DNA of 64,000 nucleotides from Trichosphaerium sp. ATCC 40318 (GCA_038496445.1 JALMLS010000455.1:248001-312000), one strand, 5' to 3'; counted from the stretch's first letter, positions 1 through 12,368 are shown. A program made the numbers and translations. The notes: a model not told the origin generated them from the letters alone.

Positions 1-719
1 AAAATGACTCAAGATCTTCATCTCGAATATTTGTGTAACATAACTCAATTGAATGTACACCAGAGAGTACTCTAAAGCATACAGGATCAAGATAAGTGCA
101 ATGTTGTAATGACACTTCATGAACACCTGCAAGTGCTTTAAGACCCTCACCTGTTATTCCCTTACATAAGGTAAGGCTTATTTTATGTACTCCAACAAGT
201 GCTTGTAGTGTAGAATCATCAATAACAAGGAAGCTAAGATCTATTGTATGTAATCCATCCAAGTGTGCTAGATATTCACCACCAAGAGTTGTACTATCCA
301 AGATATGAGGAAGGTAAGAAAGGTCAATATTTTTAACACCAGATAGTTTGATGAGATGCTCCTCTTCTTCTAATTTATACACTATCTTTGTATGTCTTAG
401 AACACCCTTGTATTGTGATATCTTTTCAGCGTGGGACGGCTTTGTTATGGCGGCTTTGATGTAACCGATATTGTGATGAATAATGTCTGATAATAGATGA
501 TTTATTGGTGATAACTTGTATCTAATGTCATCTCGAGAGGTTTGAGCAATAAGCGTTAATAGTTCGATCGGAAGGTCCAATATATTGTTACATATAGCGC
601 TTCTATTAGTAGAAGGACTCTGTATACGTTTTGGTACGTTATATTGTCGCTTTTTGCTACTACAAGTAAATTGCGTTTAGTTTAGTTGTAGCTATCGCCA
701 AGACGCACCAGTGTTCCAT
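1..719 (-). CDS. Leucine-rich-repeat protein with F-box-like start (3' end outside window)
   Basis: Two exons are visible: an 11-nt first exon (709-719, ATG at 717-719), a 49-nt intron (660-708), and an open second exon running off the left edge. The protein starts MEHCSKKRQYN. An early stretch (NILDLPIELLTLIAQ) resembles the start of an F-box, which would recruit Skp1, but this is weak. The rest is a run of irregular leucine-rich repeats with a unit like L-x-G-V-H-x-I-x-L-x-x-C, as in SCF substrate adaptors and LRR scaffolds. The start was chosen because the reading frame closes with a stop just upstream of the second exon and only the small exon gives a phase-correct ATG. The C-terminus is missing, so the repeat number is unknown. 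Function is inferred from fold only. Confidence 0.6.
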
Positions 720-813
720 CCTTGGTTAACAGTTGGCGACAAATGTAAAGTCAATAGAAGTATGTTGACTTTGGAAATGATCCTTTTGTACAGTTGTCAA
801 TATCAGACAGTAG

Positions 814-1081
814 CTATTTATTTTGTAGTTTGCAGAAGCTATCAACAACATCATACGTTTGATCATCAGCAGTAAATGTTTCCAAATTGGAAAAAAGTGC
901 AAAGAGGTTGTATTGTAGTGCCTTTGATTCCATTTCGTAAGCCACCTGTAGAGTGCTCTTGTAGTGCCTTCTTACACCTTGTATTTACTATCGCACAACC
1001 ATCTTTGTGGTAGCATTTATAATATATATAGTATAGTTGTATTCGTAACAACAACAAAGTGCTATCAACTTTTTTTTTCAC
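814..1081 (-). CDS. Possible small two-exon protein, 74 aa
   Basis: A short model: exon 1 at 989-1081, intron 946-988 (GTAAAT...CTACAG), exon 2 at 814-945. The lengths sum to a multiple of three and end in TAG. The second exon looks protein-coding (acidic, with hydrophobic positions spaced as in an amphipathic helix; ends DSFCKLQNK). The first exon is lysine then leucine/tyrosine-rich and could instead be untranslated. It sits 42 nt downstream of the next gene on the same strand and could be part of a longer transcript. No family was recognised. Confidence 0.3.
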
Positions 1082-1123
1082 TTCATACTAAGTTTATTTA
1101 CATTTTACAATAGTTTTTTTGAT

Positions 1124-2482
1124 TTAAATCGTGTCTTGTCTACCACCTAGAGGCCAACAAAGTTGAACACGTAATAACCTAAATTCACCGCCAGATATTT
1201 GATTTTTATAAAGTCTTGCCATTGTTTTCAAAGTACCCCATCTAATAATAAAGTTCGTAAACCAAAAAAACTCAAAACAACAAAAAAAAAATCATCAACA
1301 TCTATAGATAGTCGTTACCTGATATGATGTGTAGGATTCTCAAATGTCGGTGGTGCTTTACGTATATTTATATTATCCAGTAAATCTTGTCTACACATCA
1401 TCACACGCATCTTTTGTACTCTAAAAAAAAGCTATGTTAGAATCATGATAGAGTGTCACTTTTTCTTATTGTGACAGATTGCGAACCTTACATCTTCAGC
1501 TTGTTCAAATGTTAAGCCGAAATAATACCACTCTGTTTTACATGGAACACCCATATCCCTTGCAAGAAAGCCAGATCCATAAGACTAAAATAAAACGAAA
1601 ATAAGCAATTAATTAACTAGCACGTTTCTTCTCAAAAAAAACCAGATAAGCTAAGGTAAAACTGATTTTGCAAGGCAAAAGGGTATTGCTAGATTATTGT
1701 ATTCGTACCTCTGAGATAGCATTTAGTATTGAGTTCAGAACTTGCCATAAATCATCCTTATCTTCCATCTGAATAAACGGATCTTCTCTTGTTGTTTTTG
1801 AACTGCCTATGAGAACCTCCCTAAAGAACAAACAACCTTATTAATAATCCACATATCTACGTCACTATCAACCCACTGTCTGGGCGACGAGAATAAAAAA
1901 AAAAAAGAACCAAGCCTTTTTTGTACAGAGTGCTTTTAGTTCTTTTAATCATTACCTTACTGCTGTAGAGTTTGGTAGTATGGTATAAATATCACGCTCC
2001 CATAATGTTCTAAATTGCAATGTGTCATCTGGAGACAACGTATTTAAACTCAGAAGGACCCTGGAGCGAAAGTTGCGTGAGCGCCACTGAGCTGTAGTCT
2101 ACTCAGTTTAATCAGTTATAAATCGGGTATTGGTGAACTTACTTTGTACAGCTTGTACACACCACGTAAAAGGCTTGTGTAGCGACCTACGAAACAGTCA
2201 GTCACATGTGACGCTACAACGACTAAAAAGAAATTACGTACCTGTACTAGATTTTAACAGGTCTTCTGCAATGTGTGAGGCAGATGCTAGGGGTTTGGTA
2301 AGCGTTGTTACTGAAAAATAATTAAACGTACTAACGGCAACTTGTTTGGTATCCCTTACGCCCAAGGTCCGCCTTTTGGTAGTTTGCGCCTTTTCTGTGG
2401 CAGGCCTTGGAAAACGTTGGTAATAACGCACTACAAGCTGTGAATGACGCTTACGTGCGCACGGAGCATACAGACGACGCAT
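1124..2482 (-). CDS. Unknown conserved-looking protein, 281 aa, seven exons
   Basis: Seven exons (2242-2482, 2143-2186, 1956-2086, 1709-1820, 1487-1584, 1319-1420, 1124-1241) join in phase and total 846 nt. The N-terminus is arginine-rich (MRRLYAPCARKRHSQ) and could be a mitochondrial presequence. The rest is a soluble mixed helix/strand protein with aromatic patches near the C-terminus (KTEWYYFGLTFEQAE, LLRVQLCWPLGG). No catalytic motif or membrane segment was seen. I do not recognise the family. The consistent splice phases and even codon use make a real gene likely. One donor is GTTCGC rather than the usual GTAC/GTAA. Confidence 0.65.
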
Positions 2483-2641
2483 TAACGCATACTATAGTAA
2501 CACAACCCTTAAACGCGACAAATCTGCTAAATAAACACAGTTATCGTTTTGGTTGTTGCCAGCAGTTGCTGGTTGCCTGGTCTTAAAGGGTTTCACTTAA
2601 CGTGAAAACAAGCGACATTCCCCAAAAAGAACAATTGCAAG

Positions 2642-3336
2642 ATGCAACAGCAAGGTTACCCACCACAACAACAAGGATATCCGCCACAGCAACAAGGGTA
2701 TCCACCTCAACAACAAGGCTATCCGCCACAGCAACAGGGGTATAGCCCATACGCTCAACCCCAGCATACTGTACAAACCAATACACACGTACAAGCTGTT
2801 GCTGGGCAACCAGTATACGCTCCCCAGCCTGTACAGACGGTTGTTCAACCAGTAGCAGTACAACCACAAACAACAACAGTAGTAGTGTAAGTATACGTAG
2901 CGCAGAGGATGATAGTAATTGTTTGTTTAGCCACCAGAACAGGTCTTCAGGCAACAATGCTATGATCGCATGGTGTTTGTACGTAGTTGCACAGCTTGCA
3001 ATACGGCTTTTATCATTTATCTATCGGGTCTCTTAAAAACACGCGATTTTCAGTCAACGAGTACACAAACGCTAATAGAAGTTATTGTAGGTTTATATGC
3101 GGCTTCTTTTTTGGCATCTGTTGGTGTGTCGGTGCTTTTTATATTCGCGATAAAGACCCAACCACAAGGTGCGTTTTTACGTATTTTAGCGCTCGTTAGC
3201 GCGTCTCAAACAGTTTTTTAATGATTTCTGACGTAAACTGTTTTTTTGTAGAATCGCTGGTATTTTAAATCTGATATTCGCTATCCTCATGTCCATATCT
3301 ATTGCTATCTTCATTATAGCAGTTGTTATATTATAA
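2642..3336 (+). CDS. PQ-rich two-transmembrane protein, paralogue 1 (139 aa)
   Basis: Exons 2642-2886, 3079-3168 and 3252-3336. The first exon encodes a proline/glutamine/tyrosine-rich cytosolic-type region with five GYPPQQQ repeats, like those of many membrane-remodelling and adaptor proteins. Exon 2 is a first hydrophobic segment (GFFFGICWCVGAFYI) and exon 3 a second one ending at the stop. The same three-exon layout, with phase 2 introns, recurs at 25742, 27023 and 28292. This copy has cleaner YPPQQ repeats than the others and lacks their CACGTG promoter box. Likely a small hairpin membrane protein; its role is unknown. Confidence 0.75.
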
Positions 3337-3756
3337 AAACTGTTTCCTTCCCCCCAAACCTTCGTGTTGTTTAACTAATAGCTCCCTTTGCTTTCTAATC
3401 CTCACGTTAACGCTGCTACAGCGTTCCATAATACGTCAGCAAGGTGGTACAAAATAGCGTCCCAAAAAGGAGCTCCCAACTATTTTGGTGTTTGTGTACC
3501 AAAAAAAATTTAATGTACCTCCATTTTATCCATAATAGTTCGTATGAGAAGTATGATAGTTGAGTATTCCCTTGGAGAATGAGATGGTTGTCCTTTTTGT
3601 ATGAACGAATTTCGTGGCAGTGGTGGTAGTAACTAAGATTTTGACATGTGCCACCAAATTTATTTGTGCTGTCAATCAAAAAAACGCCAGAAGGTTGTGT
3701 TTTTTTGTTTATTTCCAACACATAATGTAATAATCTAACACTAGCACAATGAATTT
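3337..3756. other. Intergenic, 420 nt, no gene seen
   Basis: This lies between two convergent gene ends. A 101-codon ORF exists on the minus strand (3416-3721), but it has no recognisable domain, no supporting splice partner and an AT-driven composition. I treat the stretch as 3' flanking DNA. Confidence 0.4.
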
Positions 3757-6472
3757 TTATTTTGGATCTTTACTTCCATTTATTAGCTTATACGGAGGCA
3801 TAATACCTCGCTTATTAGCCATCTAAGACAAGAAAAGCTATTAAGATAAAATAAAAACAAAATAGAAAAAAAGATATCACATGATCAAGATCTAGCTGCT
3901 GTGACAGTATCAAGGAAAATAAAGTTTGTTGAAGTTCTACGTATTAAAATTGACTGCCATATACTAGACACAAACATCGTATTGGTCACGTACTTGTAGG
4001 TGTCTTACAATCTCACCGAAATTGGAATGCCATGTTCCAACAAACATATCACATTCTCCAGCTATTAAGAGAGAAGCTAGTGTATGATATGTGCTATCTA
4101 TACTATCTTCTCCACCACCTGTAGCGTGACCATCTGTCCACATTTGTCTTTCATCCATGTAAATAAAATTCCAGTCCGGATATTGCTCTGTTTGATTTAC
4201 AATGAATCTCGACGCCTGCCAAGAAAACATAAGTCGGACGGTTTTTTTTCTAATTTTGTTTTGTTTCGTATTTTTTTCCACAATTAACCGCTGAGCATTA
4301 AAGTGTTTATAAAAGTCACTTAATCTTATATTATAATAACACAGCAAAATTATAAAAGTACATGCGTTCTCAGGCTGCCAAATGACAGGTCAAGACGTTG
4401 ACAATCAAAAAAGGTAAAAAAATAAACATGATTTGAATTTCAATGTAGGTTTGAAAATAACGTTTGTAGTACGTACAGTCAATAAATAGATGTTCTTTAC
4501 TCCGTACTTGATTCTCATTTCGTTTGCGTGAGGCATGTAAGCTTCGGACAGTAAGCAAATAGCAATAAAAATTGAAGGGGGTAGGATTTCCGTACAACTT
4601 AGGTTTAGCATTGTGCGTCCAACGTTCAAATATGAGTCACCTCTACGAACATGAAGAGCTAGTATAGGACGTAATGAATCGAAATTATAACGCTTCTTTT
4701 CTGATTTTATAAGAGCATCAAGTACAGGTCCTGGTCTGAGAATGTACTTTAACAGTGCACCCTCCAATCTAGAAAAAAAGTTATTTTGCAAATCCATCAT
4801 CACATGCTATTAATAACCTATTACTTGCCTTGCGTAATTTGGTGCTGTGTTATATAAACCCATAGTACGTAAACCCCACTTAATAATAAGTAAGAAAGAA
4901 GTGAGAACGAAGACTAAAGATGAATTGACGTACAAACATTTTGTTCATGAAAACGTGAGTATGATTTTCAAGTAGTGGTATTATTTCTCTTCTTTTCATA
5001 TTCCAATCTTCGGGTGTTATTAATGTATTCGTGTCTATTGGTAACATCTATTGTGTTCATTATTTTGTGTCTTGTATTGTGATCATCTTTGATGCAAAAG
5101 AAACGTACAGTGTTAATATCAAATAAACTTGTTGCATCACATTTAGATTCATCATGTGTTGACTTGAAATAACAACTATATTCTCGCGTAGTACAAAAAG
5201 TACTATTATAGTACTTAAACAGATAATTAGAGTCCACCAAAGATGACATAGTACAATTTACTAGAGTGTTTTTTTCTTTGAACCAAAAAAAGCAATTAAC
5301 GTTAAAAAAAAAGGTCTACGCACATCCCAATCAGCTTCTTGTGGGACCATAACCACAGTATAATTCATAACAAGTGATAATTCAAAAGTACGCACAGCAA
5401 ACATTGTTGAGCATCCAAACCCACAACCACTACAAGGTATAAGTTCCAATACATTTACAAATAAAAAGTGTTCTTACGTTGTGGGTGGATAATACAGAAA
5501 GTACTTAGTGTTAGGATCTGTACAATCTCCTTTTTGGGTATCAATAATTTTCCTGCATTGAATATAAATTACAAAGTGCTACTGCATTTGCACCGAAGAC
5601 TTGCTTTTTTTTTGTTTCGACTTTAGTTTGAAACACTTACTTTTCTATCGAGTCATAAAGCTCGTTTGCTTCTTTGATATTAACACAACGTGGTTCTGTG
5701 TACTTATGTGTTGTAAACCTATAAGCTAAGCTTGTCATATCGCTAGGACCAGAATCTATACTTAATACAGATACTTCAGGCAAGAGTTCATTACAGAATC
5801 TTCCTTCAACATGTGAAGGCATTCCAAGCTGTGAAAAATAAATCAGACATAATATTGTTGCCGTACCTCCTCTATATTAGAACCTTGTACTGGAGCGTTC
5901 GTTGGAGACACTTTACTCACAGGAGCATTTGTTGGAGCGTTTGTTGGAGGAGGGACAGGAGCGTTTGTTGGAGCATTTGTTGGTGGGTTTGTCGGAGGTG
6001 GAATGGGAGCATTTGTTGGCGCGTTTGTTGGCGCCCTTGTAGGTGAATTTGTTGGTGTACTTGTAGGCGAGTTAGTTGGGGGATATGTGGGTGCATTAGT
6101 TGTGGGAGGTGATTGCGTTGGTGAGATTGTTGTAGGTTTGATTGAACCCTACTGTTTATTAGCAAAATTAAGCGCTGTCAGTGTCACGTGACAGTTCTAA
6201 GATAAGATACCTGTTGGTAAGTGTTGGTATCCTATAGACGCATGTTAACGTATAAAAACGTGTGATTAAGCGTATATACGCGAAAGGAAGGTGTTTGAAC
6301 GAAAAAAGCTTGTTTTGACACGTTTAAGGAAATAAGGTTTATTGTTCTTCTCACATACCTCAGCTTTATCGTATACGTATACTATTGGGTTTCTTGATAT
6401 GTATACTATAAGTCTTATGTACAATACCAGAAAGGCACCCAGAATTATGAACGTTTGACCTCTGCTTAGCAT
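3757..6472 (-). CDS. Golgi-type fucosyltransferase-like enzyme with Pro/Thr stalk (554 aa)
   Basis: Eleven phase-consistent exons: 6359-6472, 5867-6148, 5641-5828, 5478-5552, 5320-5429, 5109-5260, 4934-5047, 4829-4878, 4477-4768, 3994-4215, 3757-3822. The N-terminus is a short tail and signal anchor (residues about 7-28), then a stalk of about 70 residues rich in APTN/PTNAP repeats, then a luminal catalytic domain. A GCGFGCSTMF loop and the LHVRRGD motif match the GT-B donor-binding regions of FUT8/NodZ-type alpha-1,6-fucosyltransferases (GT23-like). A late segment (FIYMDERQMW, then ECDMFVGTWHSNF) fits their C-terminal nucleotide-binding part. The expected role is transfer of GDP-fucose to glycans in the Golgi; the acceptor is unknown. 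A POFUT-like or other GT family is possible. The intron 4769-4828 begins with GC, not GT. Confidence 0.75.
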
Positions 6473-6787
6473 TTCTTGTAGAGAATATCACAACTCTTGT
6501 AAACAATGGTGATATTGTATTCTACGTTGTAATGCCGGATGCTCGTAGTACTGTCTACGTTGCCACTTTTGTTTTTCTCCTTTCGAGATTTTGTTGGCTT
6601 AACACGTGCGGGTTGTAAGCCAATTTTGGCAAATTATTCAAACACATTAATCGTTTTGGTAATGCACTATTTATCACGTGTCTTGATACGTCAAAACAAG
6701 CTTGAATTTATTGTAGCAAAATAACAATTTTGGTAAGCAGCACTGCAACAAGATTCATACAGCTTATGCTTGAAGAGTGAGGGTCGG
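6473..6787. other. Intergenic, 315 nt
   Basis: Upstream region of the fucosyltransferase-like gene and 3' flank of the lectin gene. It holds two CACGTG palindromes (near 6606 and 6677). A 61-codon plus-strand ORF (6539-6724) looks like chance. Confidence 0.4.
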
Positions 6788-8061
6788 TCAGTCAGAAGAG
6801 TTTGTCCAGAGTTTGCCGTCAGCGGTTTCGAAACGAAATAATTGATTGTCACCGTCGTTCTTTTCCCATTGTTGTATTCTTTCACCTGGAGTCTTGCTCG
6901 AGTCTCTAACTTCTACGGCTTTACCGGACTTGACATTAATAAGGCTGAAGTCTGATAAAGGAGTTAGGTGTAAAAAAAAAATAGCGAAATCAAGTGATAA
7001 AAAAAAAGACGCACATCCATCCTTCTTTGGTTCTATGAAATAATGTTGGTTATCGTGGCCATGATAATAAAACTCTATCAGTACAGCCCCATTATCAATA
7101 CTTCCTGTATTGATATCTACTCCCTTGAAGGCACATCAGATAATACATCACAAGAAACAAATAGAGCACGAAATAAGTACCTTGCCAGAAAACTTGACGA
7201 GAATGTTGTACGCTGGCTTTCCGTTTACTTCTTTTTTCTTCTCCAATAAGAAAAGTTGGGATCCGTCGCCTGAATTTTGCGTGTTCTGAATGAGAGGTGT
7301 ACAATTGTCTTTGCTGTCTCCTAAAATAAGATTAGTTGTGTCGACATAACAATCTTTATTGTTTCTATAAGTGGTGTACCTCTCACATCTAGAACCAATC
7401 CACTGTTCTTATTTTTAAGATAGAAAGGCCCGAATTTGTCAGGCAAAGGTAATTTTAGCTCAATATTAGGCTTGTAACCTGGTATGGTATGTAGCTTGAA
7501 CTGAATCATCGGAGGCGCGGATGGAACAGTATTAACTATACTTACTGGACCAAACATTACCCGTCCACCGCCCCGGCTATTAGATATCTTTGGGTATGGT
7601 ATCATGACATAGCTGTTACTGTTCACATGGCGTATATTTGAATCTACAAAACCAAGAACGTGAGACAAAAAACATGCTTTGAAAATTCACTAACGTACAC
7701 CCTGGGTACTGTTTATCGTCCTCGATCCACCAAACTTGAAGGTCCGTTATCTTTTCTTCGTCGTAGTGATCAAGGGAAAGCCCAACCTTGGATGCTACTG
7801 TCAAAATTGTGTTTTCCTTATCAAAGTAAGCTTCTTGAGATGAGTATATTGTGAGCGTACAAGATATGGGTTCGTAGGTTTGTAGGTAGCAATTTTATAC
7901 GCAGGTTTGCCTCCAACGTCTCTCACGTACGAAATAACAAATGATTGCCACCATTCCTTGTTGGACGTATCTATTAAATGGCAATTTGATTGACCACCTG
8001 CAGCAAGACCATAGTCGTTCATGCCTAAAATATAGGTCGGGATATCTAGAGATTTTTGCAT
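6788..8061 (-). CDS. Beta-trefoil (ricin-B-type) lectin protein, with probable frameshift
   Basis: Exons about 7699-8061, 7380-7643, 7181-7320, a micro-exon at 7015-7024 (or 7 nt) and 6788-6951. No signal peptide. At least two trefoil-like repeats are visible: the last exon contains SGKAVEVRDSS and the IQQWEKNDGDNQLF element, which is the QxW-type sugar-binding motif. A matching GKPAY segment occurs in both halves. It is expected to bind glycans, inside the cell or after unconventional release. In exon 1 the frame changes at an A-run (7893-7896): both sides code well but are one base out of register, so a missing base (assembly error or real mutation) is likely. ATG at 8059-8061 was chosen because it immediately precedes the domain. 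Confidence 0.65.
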
Positions 8062-9018
8062 TATTCGTGGCTTTGAGTTGTTGGCCTGTTTAGTTTGGGT
8101 TGTTTGGTTGTTTGGGTTTGTTTTTGGTGTGCAGTTTTGGGTATCAAAAGACAAACACAAGAACGCAAACTGGCTATATTCCAAGAATCATACAACAAGT
8201 GTTGAAATCATATTTTTCAAAGTTCGAAAATAAAATAAAAGTATCCTATGTTGTTGTTACCATGATTGCGTCGGTTTGAATAATAATCTAAGAAATGCTG
8301 TCATTGATGATGAGTGACGGTTCATACAGAATACAGTTTTTCGTTATTCGTTTTATCAACGTTAACATAAAGTGTGACTCCTAGAAACCTTTTGAAGTGA
8401 GCAATCTCATGGTATCCACCATACGAATCCAATTACTTCCTACAAAAAAGTGAATGCAATATTGGCGTTCCATCGCACTACAGCTCAGTAGATTCTGGGT
8501 TCAACAATAAGGGATATTGCTACTCTTTTGTTTTGCGCTTTTGATCGTCTAGGGGTTAGGGTTTTGATACAATACACTTAACATACAAGGCGATGAAACG
8601 ATTCTTGTAGACACATACCATGAGCGCTGTTTTCTTATGCATCCAGGGTATCGTAGAAATGATCTAACTGTTACCTTGCTAATCGCGCTCTATCTCTTGT
8701 TTGGAGTAAAATTTGTTATTTTGGTTTCTCCTTGCTACTGAATCGGAAGAATAAGCACAAAATTGTGGGTTAGTTCTTACTATTTTCTTACCAAATACAG
8801 TTAACTAATTCTGCCAGCGGTACAGGCCTAGAATACAGAACCAAGGGAAATATTGTACACAGACGGTTTGATAGTGCTAGCGTATGCTACGCTAGGTTAA
8901 AGTTACGGACGTTCTTCGTTTTTTTGTTTTTGGTAGCTTTTCTTTCCTAAATTGCTTTAAGCTCCTAATTAGGACTTGAGAAGTATAAATTCAGCCCATT
9001 GCACATTCCGTACACACG
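8062..9018. other. Intergenic, 957 nt, divergent promoter region
   Basis: This separates two divergently transcribed genes (the lectin on the minus strand, the surface protein on the plus strand). No exon-like pair was found. A stretch near 8546-8570 resembles a tRNA D-arm but has no matching acceptor or T-arm. Confidence 0.45.
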
Positions 9019-11523
9019 ATGATGCAGAGAATATATTACTATACAATTGTACTAGCGCTGTTCTTAATTAATGTTTCTTTGTACGCACAACCCACAAGTA
9101 CGTGTAGAGTACTCCAGTATCATCTAACAGCTTTACTAGCGTCACAATTGGTTAACTCAATAGGTAATTGTTTTATTGTAATTATACACAAACAGGAAGG
9201 TCCCAACGCGTTTTCTGATGCTTGGTGTAGATTTCGAAGGAATGGAAGCGCAAGATGTCGATATTACGCCTGATGGGCTTTTAGTTATTGCTTCATCGTC
9301 GGGTTCGGTTCCAGATGGAGGTAGCTTGCTGTTTATTGAGCTAACAAATGGTTGGTAACAAAAAAGGCCAAAGAACCCTCTAATCCTTACGATTTACAAA
9401 GGCACAATTGTACATAACCTTACAACGTGGGATGGTGGCTCTTTCAGTTCTTTTCAACCTCAATCAGTGCAAGCGACTGCTAGCGGTAAAGTATATACGT
9501 CAAAAACAACGCCAAACGCATTGGTACGTAGGAAACTAAAAGTTCGGCATTTTTTTTGGTGTTTTTTTGTACATTTCTCGTTTTCTAGAACTGAAAATAT
9601 ATTCACTGAATACGCCTTTAAAGTAGCTCGCACGCGTTTTATACTATTCTGATTTGTTTGATAGACAATATTCGATTCCTCTATGAATCCAATAAACACG
9701 CTTTCAGCGACTACCGAAGGTACCTTTGAACGGAAGAGTTTTCATTCCGTATTAACCTTCCATCACGTGTTGTAAATAACTAGCTTTGTAATGTAGTGCC
9801 TCAAGCATGTTTACCCTTTCCAGAAGATGTCAGTAAGTCTACATCAAGTTACAGTTGGAAACAGGTATCAGTAAATCCCGAAGAGACAGAAGTAGCTGTT
9901 GCGTTAAGAACAGGATGTATTACTGTGTTCAGAATAGTAGATGGTACGCATTGGGCGTTTCAACAAATAGGTCTTGGTGTGGTCTTAGGTCAGCCGCCTT
10001 ATCCTACCCTAAAGGATAGCTTGTAAAGTTGCGTGAGAGCTACATATGCTATCACAAAACCGTAGCTCGTTATTTCAAGTCAAAACCTAAATTTTGACTT
10101 TGTCTTCCGTTTTTAAAGCAGCTAGATTCACCCTAAAATCGTAACAGTTATATCACTTTGTACCCTTTCAATTTTACGAAGTGATAACACATTTGTAATA
10201 GATACTCTCTTGTATTGCATTCCGCTTCCTGTTGAAGGACCTGATCATAGTAGGACAATCATTGTTCAAGGTGTTAGTTTTGTCAATAGTGCGCTATTGC
10301 TGGCTACTACATTCTCATCATCAAGTTCTACCAGTGGTGGTATATATCTATTAAACCATACTTGTACGTGTTTCTAAGGCAATACAAGTCTCATGTGACT
10401 TAATTTTCTTTTTGTTAAGATATTGTTTGTACTCTTTGCTTATATTCCCATAGCCATAGTAACCGAAATTCTATCCCCAGATAGCGTAATAGATATTGAT
10501 TACTTCCAAGTCAAGCCATGGAATGACAACTTTGTAGTTGGAGCAAATTCCCAATATGTTTTGCTGGAAAATATATTGCAAGGCAATATCGCAATTACAT
10601 ACTTCGGAGAATGTGCAGCAACATGCCAGTCAGGTATTGTTCTGCCTAGTGGTACGCTATAATTTTATCAACACAGTTGATCTTGAGTCTCACATGAAGC
10701 AAAGGTAACTTCTTAGCAGCAGCGGGAGATACAATAAACCTGTATACACCGTTGCCATCTTCTCCAACAACAATTGCTCCTACAACTGCAGCGCCTACAA
10801 CTATAGCCCCTACAACTATGATTCCTACAACTATAGCACCTACGACATCAGCACCTGTTACTACAGCTACTCCAACTGAGTCACCTGATCCTAATTGTGA
10901 GATACCGTCTTGTAAAAATGCTACAATTATAAATACTGTGTTAAACTTAACACGACCACTAGTTCTAACAGGTATGCCATCATTTGTATTTCAACTTGTT
11001 CACATCTTTCAGGTAATACCGTGATAGTAAATACAACAATAGTACTCCCACAGACTATTGAATATGAACAACCAAGTATTGTGTTTGCAGATAGTTGTCC
11101 TGATATTAGCAATCTTACAATAATAACAAACAACAAGCTTGAATCATTTGACAATATCACATTACTTTCCTATCCAGCTTTTTGTGCAGCTATTGATACA
11201 AAACAAATCAAACTTGAAAACAAGGCGTGTACACGGACAATAGGTACAAGTATACTGACTATCATTAACATATCTTGCTGATTTCTATTGTAGATACTCT
11301 GGGCACAATTAGTCTGTTGATTTCGGAGTGTTCTTCAAAGTCAGGCGTTTCACAAATATTACCAGTATGGTCATGGATTGCAGCTGCTGGTTTTGTTGTT
11401 GTACTTGCTATCTTAATGGTTTTAGCTGCAACTTTGTATAGGAAAATGCGTTACAGGAATAATGTTGTGGTTAATTTTACTTATCCAATTACAGAAATTG
11501 TTCCATGCCCAGAAAATGAATAA
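9019..11523 (+). CDS. Type I membrane surface protein with beta-propeller-like ectodomain and mucin stalk (555 aa)
   Basis: Twelve exons join in phase (1668 nt): 9019-9097, 9131-9163, 9231-9350, 9402-9523, 9665-9719, 9797-9943, 10119-10140, 10182-10363, 10454-10633, 10705-10971, 11013-11243, 11294-11523. The order is a signal peptide (about 1-24); a region of about 300 residues with WD/lactonase-propeller-like strands (e.g. DVDITPDGLLVIAS and VSVNPEETEVAVAL); a PTTIAPTT mucin-like stalk of about 45 residues; a second small N-glycosylation-rich domain; a TM helix (about 500-522); and a short cytoplasmic tail. Predicted at the cell surface; ligand unknown. The propeller assignment rests on strand pattern only. 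Almost every intron is phase 1, typical of modular extracellular proteins. Confidence 0.75.
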
Positions 11524-12368
11524 ACAAGATAATAATAGACAAATTAATCATGTTCACTTTGTTGCCCTAGGTGGTATTGACTTGATCTATACTTTCAATT
11601 TTTTTAGCAGTACAAAGATGTTTGTAGTTTGGTCTTTATTTCCAACCTCAACGCGTACTAATGAATGCTACAGGACTCTATAGACTTTGTAATACCCAAT
11701 TGCTCACTTAGAGATGCTACTTTAAACCTTGAGGCGTACCCATAGACAGAATATGACTGTCATCTATAGCGAGTTCTGTTTGGACTGTAACAACCTCTGT
11801 TAAACTGTTTGATTAGGTATTGACTTAATAAACCAGCACTCTACGTAACGGACATTAGGTTTTGAAATTTACATTCGGAGTTATCGGATACAATAAGGTC
11901 TTGGCACTACTTTAGAAGATAGGTAGTTTTTTTTTCACGTGTTTCACATTCAAAATACTGCAAAACTTCACTTCGCTGTTAAACGGATTTACAAAGATGA
12001 TTCAATTTAAAACTTATACGTACCTTGTACTACCACGTATAGCTATGCCTTAGTAAACTATTGACAATAAACTTTGAAGAATACGTGAGCTCATGATAGT
12101 ACTCGGTGCTATTGAAGTACTCCATAGAACAACGGTATACCGTACACAGTACACTTTTTTATGGCGTAATCAGTTGGCAATGGGTCTTGTTTATTTATCG
12201 TGATAGCGATTGCTACACGGGTATTTCAGTGGTACAATAACAAACTACGGAAAACAGATCACACTTGCTTTACGCTTGTCTTTTTTTGTGACACAGCATA
12301 GGTTTGATTGCTCTTGCAATGAACAGAGTACTTGATGGCTACATTTCACTATCTCATTTTATGATAGG
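11524..12368. other. Intergenic / possible missing 5' exons, 845 nt
   Basis: 3' flank of the preceding gene and upstream of the next. The next gene lacks a visible signal-peptide exon, so one or more of its first exons should lie here. A candidate short coding stretch occurs around 12226-12300, but no phase-correct connection was found. Confidence 0.35.

Noticed and set aside
2583-2957. ORFs antisense to the PQ-rich exon
   Set aside because: Shadow of the GYPPQQQ repeats in another frame; low complexity only.
3416-3721. 101-codon minus-strand ORF
   Set aside because: No domain, splice partner or start context; likely chance in AT-rich flank.
5813-6191. Plus-strand ORFs over the fucosyltransferase stalk
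   Set aside because: Antisense shadows of the Pro/Thr repeat.
8540-8620. tRNA-like D-arm sequence (GTCTAGGGGTTAGG)
   Set aside because: No pairing acceptor stem, anticodon arm or T-loop at the right distances on either strand.
12226-12300. Candidate extra exon upstream of the beta-helix-like gene
   Set aside because: Its end phase does not match the next exon, so it was not added to the model.
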